The position numbers and the translations under genes are program-made. The notes beneath the pieces were generated by a model, which was not told the origin of the DNA, ran no database searches, and was given only the letters and a program-made list of their open reading frames with translations. From an uncultured Campylobacter sp. (GTDB lineage: Bacteria; Campylobacterota; Campylobacteria; Campylobacterales; Campylobacteraceae), in contig CALCKS010000072.1 of assembly GCA_937965895.1 (NCBI GenBank), positions 1 through 5,361 of the forward strand: a stretch of DNA of 5,361 nucleotides. Reading direction: 5' to 3'. Positions 1 through 4,568 of the stretch are shown here, in pieces. Position 1 is the stretch's first letter, and each line of letters begins with the position of its first letter.

Positions 1-695
1 GCCTCGTCAAAGAGCTCCTTCGTCCGCGCGCAGTGCGTCGGCGAAAAGTAATTAACCGGGAACGAATAGTCCTTGATCACATTAAAAATGAGGTCAAATT
101 TATCCGCGAGACCGCCCATATGCATGTGCAGCACGCCACCTTTTTTCGAGATCATGCCGCCGATGCGTATCTGCGTAAGGGTCTTGATGAGCTCCTGAGA
201 GGTCGGGTAGCTGCCGCGGTTGTCGCTCATCGCGATCTTACAGCCGATGACCTTGTCGATGAGCACCAGATCGCGCGTGACGGAACCAGTAAATGTAACG
301 CTAGGTAGGGCGTAAGAGCCTGTATGGATGAAGGTCGAGATGCCCTCGTACTCGAGCGCCTTGGCCTTTGAGTAGAGATTTTCGAGACTCCTCGTGCACC
401 CGTCGGTACCCAGCGTGCCTACGACCGTCGTCGTGCCGTAGCGGATGATTTGCGACAATGTTATTTCGGGCGTTCGCGAATGATAACCAGCCTCGCCGCC
501 GCCGCCCGTGATGTGCACGTGCTGATCGATGAGTCCGGGTGCTAAAATTTTGCCCTCTAGGTCATAAACCTCAAGCCCATCGACTCGAAAATCAAGCCCC
601 TTAGAAACGGCTAAAATTTTACCTCCACCCACCAAAACGTCGCTCCTGCCGACGTGCTCGGGCGCGTATAGATCGGCATTTTTAAGTAACAGCAT
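1..695 (-). CDS. iadA: Isoaspartyl dipeptidase (beta-aspartyl peptidase), N-terminal part
   Basis: Zinc amidohydrolase that cleaves isoaspartyl dipeptides left after degradation of proteins with damaged Asn/Asp residues; cytoplasmic. The 231 codons present run unbroken to the window edge, where the gene is cut; the family is about 390 residues, so roughly 60% is here. The N-terminal beta-sandwich part (about 1-55) is followed by the TIM-barrel motif IDQHVHITGGGGEAG with the metal pair H59/H61. Other expected metal ligands are K153 (the lysine carbamylated in the family, in VIGCKIAMSDNRG), H192 (in HMHMGG) and H221 (in SPTHCAR). Substrate-site residues E68, Y128, R160 and R224 are also in place. 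All sit exactly nine residues earlier than in E. coli IadA as I recall it. The ATG start is supported by AAGGAG five bases upstream (701-706). A probable terminator separates it from the small upstream gene, so it is likely transcribed alone. No frameshift or missing catalytic residue is seen in this part. Confidence 0.95.
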   Translation of the reverse strand, partial: MLLLKNADLYAPEHVGRSDVLVGGGKILAVSKGLDFRVDGLEVYDLEGKILAPGLIDQHVHITGGGGEAGYHSRTPEITLSQIIRYGTTTVVGTLGTDGCTRSLENLYSKAKALEYEGISTFIHTGSYALPSVTFTGSVTRDLVLIDKVIGCKIAMSDNRGSYPTSQELIKTLTQIRIGGMISKKGGVLHMHMGGLADKFDLIFNVIKDYSFPVNYFSPTHCARTKELFDE

Positions 696-725
696 ATTTT
701 CTCCTTTGCTTTGGATTTTCTATAA

Positions 726-731
726 ATTTTA
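726..731 (-). promoter_or_regulatory. Candidate -10 box for iadA
   Basis: Read on the minus strand this is TAAAAT, about 30 bases before the iadA start codon, with T-rich and A-rich flanks and no clear -35 box, as is usual for Campylobacter sigma-70 promoters. A second candidate, TGTAAAAT with an extended -10 TG, lies at 770-777 and would give a leader of about 70 bases. The sequence does not decide between them. Confidence 0.35.
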
Positions 732-787
732 CGTTTTTTTGGCTTTTTTGACTGCGATATCACGCCGTCATTTTACATCAAATTTGA

Positions 788-810
788 TAAAAACCGGATA
801 TTTCGGTTTT
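788..810 (-). terminator. Probable intrinsic terminator after the 71-residue gene
   Basis: On the minus strand AAAACCG pairs with CGGTTTT across a 7-base loop, and the 3' arm runs into a five-T tract followed by ATC. It lies about 80 bases past the stop of the small upstream gene and before the iadA promoter candidates, which is where a terminator would be expected. The stem is short with only three G-C pairs, so efficiency is uncertain. Confidence 0.5.
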
Positions 811-887
811 GGGCGGAGAAACGGCGATTTGGATAATGCTTTGGTTTTATTTTTGTAGATTGGGCTAGCGAAGTCAAATTTAGCCGA

Positions 888-1103
888 CTATCCGCTTAGC
901 TGCACGCTTTCTTCTATCTTCATTAGTCCCGTAAATACGCGCTCTACGGCCTCTTTTTGCTCGCTAGAGATTTCGATCTTTTTCTCATTTAAAAGCAAAT
1001 TTACAAGCTCCTCGTTTTGCAGCGTCTGGACGTCAAATTTTCTCGCATTTACGGCGATTTTTGCCGCGAGAGGATTTTTTGATTTAAAATTTTCGTATGG
1101 CAT
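888..1103 (-). CDS. Small orphan protein, 71 residues, function unknown
   Basis: I do not recognise a family. The product is soluble-looking and charged, with no signal peptide, membrane segment or cysteine. The N-terminal third is basic (MPYENFKSKNPLAAK). Residues about 27-66 look mainly helical with an amphipathic pattern: LQNEELVNLLLNEKK, then SSEQKEAVERVFTGLMK. It is likely a real gene: ATG start, a GAGG Shine-Dalgarno four bases upstream (1108-1111), a perfect TATAAT box about 30 bases upstream, and a hairpin with a T tract downstream. It lies alone between iadA and the DUF4198 gene, on the same strand but with its own signals, so the neighbours say little about its job. A small structural or regulatory protein is possible; no function is claimed. 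Confidence 0.65.
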   Translation of the reverse strand: MPYENFKSKNPLAAKIAVNARKFDVQTLQNEELVNLLLNEKKIEISSEQKEAVERVFTGLMKIEESVQLSG

Positions 1104-1135
1104 TTTTCCTCGTTTTTGAGTTAGGTTACGAAGCG

Positions 1136-1141
1136 ATTATA
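1136..1141 (-). promoter_or_regulatory. -10 box for the 71-residue gene
   Basis: The minus strand reads TATAAT, a perfect match to the Campylobacter sigma-70 -10 box, 32 bases before the ATG. The predicted transcript start near 1129 leaves a leader of about 25 bases holding the GAGG ribosome site. No -35 match is seen, which is normal in this group. Confidence 0.6.
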
Positions 1142-1152
1142 TGAAATTTAAG

Positions 1153-1192
1153 GTAAATTCGGGCTCAAATTTTACCCAAAGCCCGAATTTAC
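1153..1192 (-). terminator. Strong hairpin, probable terminator of the DUF4198 gene
   Basis: GTAAATTCGGGCT (1153-1165) is a perfect 13-bp inverted repeat of AGCCCGAATTTAC (1180-1192) with a 14-base loop. It begins six bases after the stop codon of the DUF4198 gene. The U tract after the stem on the minus strand is poor (CTTAAATTTC), so it may end transcription only partly or mainly protect the 3' end of the mRNA. It sits just upstream of the promoter of the next gene. Confidence 0.55.
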
Positions 1193-1198
1193 GCCGAT

Positions 1199-1978
1199 TT
1201 ATTCTTTTATATCAAAGCCCAGCGTCGTTTTTAGCGTCTCTTTGTCGCATTTTGCGGCATCCGGATAAGGCCTTTCATAAATCACCTCAAACACCCAAAA
1301 GCCCGGCCTTAGCGCTACGACTTCGGTGATACCCTGCGCGTCGGTCATACCGTAAAACGCTCGCTTATCCTCTAAAAATCCCGCAAAAGTGCCGGTTAGT
1401 TTGGCGCGTTCTAGCGGCTTGCCGTCAGCCAAAACTTGTAGTTTAAAGGGCTTATCCACGCGAAAACTAGCCGGATTTTGTAGCGGCACGATCTCGATTT
1501 TCTCTCCGACGGGCTTAGCGACAAAGTCGTCTGCTTCGCCTAAATTTAGGATTTTTTTGGACGTTATAGTCATCAGGCGGCAGATTTGCACGTCGCTTAA
1601 ATCTTTTAGATCAAGCTTATTTTTGTCAATAATCCACTTGCCGTCGCTGCGCTTTTTTAGCGAATACATCGGATTTTGCCGCGCAAGCAGGATATAGGTG
1701 CCTTTGCCCAGCTTTTCGCCCTCGTAGCGGTAGTTTTTGCCGCTTTGCGCTAGCTCTTTTTTCCGTCCGTTTTTGCCGATCAGGGTAACGGGTGCAAAAA
1801 GATGGACGCGCTCTTGCATTATAGGCTCATAGTTTGGAAAATCGTCGCTATAACCTATTTTTGCGACGAATTTACCCGTCTTTTCGTCGTTTGCACCGTC
1901 CACCCAAAACATATGCGCCTGCGCCGAACAAACGGCTCCCGCAAGTATCGCAACGGCAAAAATTTTACGTGTTTTCAT
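1199..1978 (-). CDS. Secreted DUF4198 protein, possible nickel/cobalt-uptake component
   Basis: Periplasmic protein of the DUF4198 family, whose members often accompany ECF-type nickel/cobalt importers (NikK-like). A Sec signal peptide is clear: basic KTRK, a hydrophobic stretch at 6-18, and cleavage after AQA at residue 21, leaving His22 as the first residue of the mature protein (HMFWVD). An N-terminal beta domain follows (about 22-165, including GTYILLARQNP), then EIVPLQNP at 162-169. After that comes an Ig-like carboxypeptidase-regulatory-type domain (about 170-257) with DGKPLERAKLTG, TDAQGITE and RPGFWVFEV. The mature protein has only two cysteines (C133, C244), which could form a disulfide. 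The ATG start has AAAGG six bases upstream. It has its own perfect -10 box and a downstream hairpin, so it is probably monocistronic. No transporter gene is in the window, so the metal role is family inference only; other carrier roles at the envelope are possible. Confidence 0.8.
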   Translation of the reverse strand: MKTRKIFAVAILAGAVCSAQAHMFWVDGANDEKTGKFVAKIGYSDDFPNYEPIMQERVHLFAPVTLIGKNGRKKELAQSGKNYRYEGEKLGKGTYILLARQNPMYSLKKRSDGKWIIDKNKLDLKDLSDVQICRLMTITSKKILNLGEADDFVAKPVGEKIEIVPLQNPASFRVDKPFKLQVLADGKPLERAKLTGTFAGFLEDKRAFYGMTDAQGITEVVALRPGFWVFEVIYERPYPDAAKCDKETLKTTLGFDIKE

Positions 1979-2003
1979 GCTTTTCCTTTCGGTTATTTTT
2001 GAT

Positions 2004-2017
2004 ATTTGATATCAAAT
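2004..2017. repeat. 14-bp perfect palindrome over the DUF4198 promoter
   Basis: ATTTGATATCAAAT is a perfect palindrome that overlaps the downstream edge of the TATAAT box and the predicted transcript start of the DUF4198 gene. A direct TTGATAT repeat (1999-2005 and 2006-2012) adjoins it. The position fits a repressor operator, but AT-rich DNA full of AAATTT-type words makes such palindromes less surprising. It does not match the Helicobacter NikR pattern TATTATT-N11-AATAATA. Confidence 0.35.
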
Positions 2018-2021
2018 TATA
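2016..2021 (-). promoter_or_regulatory. -10 box for the DUF4198 gene
   Basis: On the minus strand the segment reads TTTTTAGC followed by TATAAT, a perfect -10 box preceded by the T-run typical of Campylobacter sigma-70 promoters. The predicted start near 2009 gives a leader of about 30 bases containing the AAAGG ribosome site. Confidence 0.65.
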
Positions 2022-2281
2022 GCTAAAAATAGATTAAAATTTGGATTTATTTTTGGAGAGATTTTTAAATTTTAGATTTACGGCTTTATTTTGCAAATTT
2101 ATACGCCAAATAGTTCTCTTAATCGCCAAAAGCAAAATTTGAATAATTTTTACGAATTTACGAAGACCAATCGTGTCTTGGCGAGTAAAGCATTTAGATT
2201 TAGCGCAAAACTCGGGCGCATTTTTACGAAAAGCAAGACGCAAAACGCGCTACCGAGCTAAATTTAAGGCTCTAGACTAGC
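2022..2281. other. Spacer without a convincing gene
   Basis: Between the DUF4198 promoter and the Sel1 gene I see AT-rich DNA with several AAATTT words and no convincing coding sequence. A 69-codon minus-strand frame (2034-2243) exists, but it starts with TTG, lacks a Shine-Dalgarno and encodes a Lys/Asn/Phe-rich low-complexity product. The only internal structure is CGCCAAA repeated directly at 2104-2110 and 2124-2130, with TTGGCGA (2178-2184) as the inverted copy of TCGCCAA (2123-2129). This could be a small RNA, a dispersed intergenic repeat, or nothing. Confidence 0.4.
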
Positions 2282-2851
2282 TTAATGCTTTAAAATTTTA
2301 GCGTTTTCGCAGCCAACCTCTAGCCCCATCTTGCACGCTTTTTCGTAAAATTTAACCGCGGCTTTGACGTCCGCACTTACGCACATGCCGCGCTCGCTCA
2401 TGTATCCAGCTTCGTTGCAGCCTTTGGCTAGGCCCAGCTCGCATGCGTTTTTATAGAGCTCGTACGCCCGCGCTTCGTCTTTTGCTGCGCCCACGCCCGT
2501 CTGATGAGCGTACGCTAATGCGTAGCAGCCCAGCTTATCACCCATTTTGCACGCTCGCTCGTAAAATTTAGCCGCCGCCCCAGGCTGCTTTGCTGCGACT
2601 TTTCCGCTAGCGATCATCGCGCCCATATCGTAACATGCCCGCGCGTGTCCGCTCTCGCAAGCTAGATTAAACAGTCTCGCCGCCTCGCTAAAATCCGAGA
2701 CTCGGTACATCGCTAGCGCGTCTTCAAACTGTTTGTTTGCCAAATTTGTAGGCGCGCTCGCAGGGGCAGTTGCCATCTCGTTTGAGGATCTTGTTTGCGC
2801 CGCAAAAAGCGCGCTCGCCGCAACAATCAAACAAAGTAAAATTTTTTTCAT
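2282..2851 (-). CDS. Secreted Sel1-repeat protein, Hcp-like (cysteine-rich)
   Basis: Periplasmic or secreted solenoid protein of the Sel1-like repeat type, related in layout to the Helicobacter cysteine-rich proteins (HcpA-E). Such proteins act as binding scaffolds; some Hcp proteins were reported to bind beta-lactams, but catalysis cannot be inferred here. A signal peptide spans about 1-18 (KK, hydrophobic 4-16, cleavage near FAA). A short Ala/Pro/Ser linker (27-36) is followed by four helical-pair repeats from about residue 40. Each repeat ends with two cysteines eight positions apart: C65/C73, C101/C109, C137/C145, C173/C181. The period is exactly 36 residues and the pairs fit the family's intra-repeat disulfides. 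C157 is an extra, unpaired cysteine in the last repeat. ATG start with AAGGAG five bases upstream (2857-2862). It appears to be transcribed alone; at 189 residues it is short for the family but looks complete. Confidence 0.88.
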   Translation of the reverse strand: MKKILLCLIVAASALFAAQTRSSNEMATAPASAPTNLANKQFEDALAMYRVSDFSEAARLFNLACESGHARACYDMGAMIASGKVAAKQPGAAAKFYERACKMGDKLGCYALAYAHQTGVGAAKDEARAYELYKNACELGLAKGCNEAGYMSERGMCVSADVKAAVKFYEKACKMGLEVGCENAKILKH

Positions 2852-2882
2852 TTGTGCTCCTTTTTATGAGGTATCATTTTAA

Positions 2883-2888
2883 ATTTTA
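2883..2888 (-). promoter_or_regulatory. Candidate -10 box for the Sel1-repeat gene
   Basis: The minus strand reads GGGCTAAAATTT; TAAAAT would place the transcript start near 2876, about 25 bases before the ATG. AT-rich DNA lies upstream and no -35 box is seen. Because TAAAATTT is common throughout this window, the assignment is tentative. Confidence 0.35.
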
Positions 2889-2961
2889 GCCCTTTTTAAT
2901 AAACATAAATGAAATTTTAACTAAACTCGCCTGACTACGCGCTCGTCTACGCTCAATTTAG

Positions 2962-2973
2962 GCCGTATACGGC
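2962..2973. repeat. 12-bp GC-rich palindrome at the pgeF stop codon
   Basis: GCCGTATACGGC is a perfect palindrome whose end is the last base of the pgeF TAG stop. As RNA it could fold only as a 4-bp GCCG/CGGC stem with a UAUA loop, followed by CTAAATT, so it would be a weak terminator. It is the only terminator-like structure after ribE-pgeF. A protein-binding site is the alternative. Confidence 0.3.
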
Positions 2974-3695
2974 TATTTTGGCAAGATTTTATTCATCGCA
3001 AAACCGCAAAATCGCCCCGTGACGCCATCTCTGCGGTAAGAAAACAGCTCCCTCGTCTCAAACGTACAGCGCGGATCAAACTCCGCTCGCCCTACGCCAA
3101 GCTGCGCAAATTCGTCCCGCAGCGCAGCCTCCATATCAAATTTGCCGCCATTTTTATAGCGGTTAAACTCGCCCAGATCAAGCTCGCCCACCTCGTAGTT
3201 TCGCGCCTTGATATTTGCACCGACAAACACGCGCAGATCGCCAGCCTCGCAGCTAAACTCGCTCGCCATCAAATTTATCGCGTTCGTGCAAATTTTACCC
3301 GTTACGCCCGCCCTGCCCGCATGCACTGCAGCAACCACGCCGTGCCGCTCATCTGCGATCAAAACGGGCGAACAGTCGGCAACCAAAACGCAAAGCGCAA
3401 TGCCTCTAAGCGCGGTTATCACGCCGTCGCAAGGCGGTAGCTCATCATCAATATTTCGCAAAATTTCCACGCGATTTGAGTGAATTTGGTTCATAAATTT
3501 TAGATTGCTAGGCGCTACGCCGATTTGTTCGGCTAGGATTTCGCGATTTTTAGCGACGTTTGCAGGCAGGTCGCCGACGTGATCGCCTAAATTTAAACCC
3601 TCGTATGCGCCGCCGCTTACTCCGCCAAATCGCGTCGTAAAGCCAAGCTTCAAGCGCTCGCTTTCAAAAACTACATCTAAAATTTCCCGCTTCAT
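2973..3695 (-). CDS. pgeF: Laccase-domain protein, PgeF/YfiH family
   Basis: Cytoplasmic zinc enzyme of the YfiH/YlmD/LACC1 family. Members are annotated as polyphenol oxidase or purine nucleoside phosphorylase, and E. coli YfiH is linked to removal of wrongly built UDP-MurNAc-L-Ser. The metal-site residues are present: H72 in NQIHSNRV, C108 in VADCSPVL, H125 in AAVHAGRAG. Family landmarks TTRFGGVSGG (20-29), YEGLNLGDHVGD (31-42), NYEVGE (166-171) and the C-terminal DPRCTFETRELFSYRRDG are also clear. The usual HAGWRG motif reads HAGRAG here. I chose the ATG giving 240 residues (MKREILDVVF), 25 bases after the ribE stop. The open frame continues upstream into ribE for 27 codons, but that stretch (MAKARSAGTSRSTSRAF) looks like out-of-frame ribE. 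The ribosome site is weak (GACGGAA); a TTG nine bases upstream, with GGCGGG before it, is an alternative start. Probably cotranscribed with ribE. Confidence 0.9.
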   Translation of the reverse strand: MKREILDVVFESERLKLGFTTRFGGVSGGAYEGLNLGDHVGDLPANVAKNREILAEQIGVAPSNLKFMNQIHSNRVEILRNIDDELPPCDGVITALRGIALCVLVADCSPVLIADERHGVVAAVHAGRAGVTGKICTNAINLMASEFSCEAGDLRVFVGANIKARNYEVGELDLGEFNRYKNGGKFDMEAALRDEFAQLGVGRAEFDPRCTFETRELFSYRRDGVTGRFCGFAMNKILPK

Positions 3696-3720
3696 TTCCG
3701 TCAAATTTAACCCGCCTAGC

Positions 3721-4359
3721 CTAATAAAGGCTCGCGATGTGCTGCGACTCGTCCCAGCTGATCTCGCTTTTGCCACCGTTTACGCCGCCTAAAACGCCGA
3801 CAAACTCCAGCTGCCTAACCACGTAGCGCGCGAGCAAGTCGCTCTCCACGTTTACGCGGCGTCCCGGCTCAAACTCGCCAAACAAGCTCTCGCGAAAGGT
3901 GATCGGGATGATCGTGAGGCGCACGCCTGCGGGCAAAACTTCGTTGATCGTGAGGCTCACGCCATCGACCGCGATACTGCCTTTGTTTGCCATCAGCGGC
4001 ATAACGCTAGAGGGCAAATTTATATAAAAATCGACCCCGTTTTCACGCCGCTCAATACGCGCTACCTCGCCGATAGCGTCTACGTGGCCTTGTAGCAGGT
4101 GCCCATCCACGCGGTCTGCTAGCCGCATCGCAGGCTCGATATGCACGCGTCCGCGCAAGTTTTCCGTCGCGATGTGCGCTCTAGTCTCGGCGCTAAGCTC
4201 CACGCTAAAGCCGTCTGAGTGCAGCTGCGTCACGCTAAGACAAGCGCCGTTTACCGCGACGCTATCGCCTAAATTTGGGCGGTATGAGGCTTTTAGTCGC
4301 AGGGTATTTTGCGAATAGCTCGCAACCTGCGCGATCTCTCTAATCAGTCCGTTAAACAT
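3721..4359 (-). CDS. ribE: Riboflavin synthase, alpha chain
   Basis: Catalyses the last step of riboflavin synthesis, the dismutation of two 6,7-dimethyl-8-ribityllumazine molecules into riboflavin and the pyrimidinedione; cytoplasmic trimer. The two lumazine-binding barrels appear as an internal repeat: MFNGLIREI with F2, GDSVAVNGACLSVT (31-44) and SAET (56-59) in the first; GHLLQGHVD (86-94), KGSIAVDGVSLTIN (126-139) and a VNVESD segment (169-174) in the second. The full length of 212 residues is normal. The usual IPHT motif reads IIPIT at 150-154, which I believe is shared by Campylobacter relatives. A Gly-rich stretch (GVLGGVNGG, 188-196) lies before the C-terminal helix. ATG start with AAGGA six bases upstream (4366-4370). 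It is the first gene of a likely ribE-pgeF unit and is divergent from the Crp/Fnr-type regulator. The leader shows no FMN riboswitch (RFN element). Confidence 0.96.
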   Translation of the reverse strand: MFNGLIREIAQVASYSQNTLRLKASYRPNLGDSVAVNGACLSVTQLHSDGFSVELSAETRAHIATENLRGRVHIEPAMRLADRVDGHLLQGHVDAIGEVARIERRENGVDFYINLPSSVMPLMANKGSIAVDGVSLTINEVLPAGVRLTIIPITFRESLFGEFEPGRRVNVESDLLARYVVRQLEFVGVLGGVNGGKSEISWDESQHIASLY

Positions 4360-4382
4360 TTTTCGTCCTTAAATTTTGAGCT

Positions 4383-4388
4383 ATTTTA
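4383..4388 (-). promoter_or_regulatory. Candidate -10 box for ribE-pgeF
   Basis: The minus strand reads TTTTATAAAATAGC, giving TAAAAT (or TATAAA two bases upstream) with a predicted start near 4376 and a leader of only about 17 bases. The box lies inside the 12-bp perfect palindrome ATTTTATAAAAT (4383-4394). A more upstream candidate, TATATT at 4459-4464, would give a leader of about 95 bases that includes the adjacent inverted repeat. Confidence 0.4.
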
Positions 4389-4390
4389 TA

Positions 4391-4418
4391 AAATTTAGCC
4401 TCAGAACGGGCTAAATTT
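4391..4418. repeat. 10-bp inverted repeat in the ribE upstream region
   Basis: AAATTTAGCC (4391-4400) and GGCTAAATTT (4409-4418) are perfect inverted copies separated by eight bases; a third related copy, AAATTTTAGCC, lies at 4426-4436. With the near ribE promoter the repeat would cover about -15 to -43, an operator-like position. With the far promoter it would be a leader hairpin. The word AAATTTAGCC also occurs elsewhere in the window, which weakens the case for a dedicated site. Confidence 0.4.
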
Positions 4419-4501
4419 GCCGTCTAAATTTTAGCCGCCCGATTTTTGCCGCGGCTTGAATATATAAAACTAGCGGAATAATCGCGCTCGGCCTCGATAA
4501 A

Positions 4502-4517
4502 TTTAATACACTTTAAA
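4502..4517 (+). promoter_or_regulatory. Weak Crp/Fnr-like inverted repeat before the regulator gene
   Basis: TTTAA-N6-TTAAA forms a 16-bp dyad just upstream of the -10 box of the regulator gene. Its size is near that of Crp/Fnr family sites (TTGAT-N4-ATCAA), and its arms recall the TTAAC half-sites reported for NssR of C. jejuni. Autoregulation would be plausible, but the arms are pure A/T and the match is loose. Confidence 0.2.
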
Positions 4518-4528
4518 AATATTTAAGA

Positions 4529-4534
4529 TAAAAT
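4529..4534 (+). promoter_or_regulatory. Candidate -10 box for the Crp/Fnr-type regulator
   Basis: TAAAAT in an A/T-rich setting lies 35 bases before the TTG start codon. The transcript would start near 4541, leaving a leader of about 28 bases. No good -35 box is seen at 17 bp spacing. Confidence 0.45.
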
Positions 4535-4568
4535 AATCGCCGAATAATAATCATAAGAAACGATAAAC

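Noticed and set aside
33..308. Plus-strand frame of 91 codons
   Set aside because: It lies fully antisense to the well-conserved iadA coding sequence and has no homology-like motifs; a shadow frame.
1389..1697. Plus-strand frame of 102 codons
   Set aside because: Antisense to the DUF4198 gene, Ser/Arg/Ile-rich product without recognisable features, no ribosome site of note.
1914..1978. Lipoprotein signal on the DUF4198 protein
   Set aside because: C17 is preceded by GAV, which is not a lipobox; the AQA cleavage site four residues later fits signal peptidase I.
2034..2243. Minus-strand 69-codon frame in the spacer
   Set aside because: TTG start without Shine-Dalgarno, low-complexity Lys/Asn/Phe-rich product typical of AT-rich noncoding DNA, and it runs into the DUF4198 promoter region.
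3208..3483. Plus-strand frame of 91 codons
   Set aside because: Antisense to the conserved core of pgeF, including its metal-site motifs.
3696..3776. N-terminal extension of pgeF overlapping ribE
   Set aside because: The extra 27 residues are Arg/Ser/Ala-rich and mostly come from the ribE 3' end in another frame; the internal ATG gives a normal family start.
4360..4500. FMN riboswitch (RFN element) upstream of ribE
   Set aside because: The conserved RFN blocks (such as AGGGNNNGGTG and CGGYGGT-type segments) are not present on the minus strand here.
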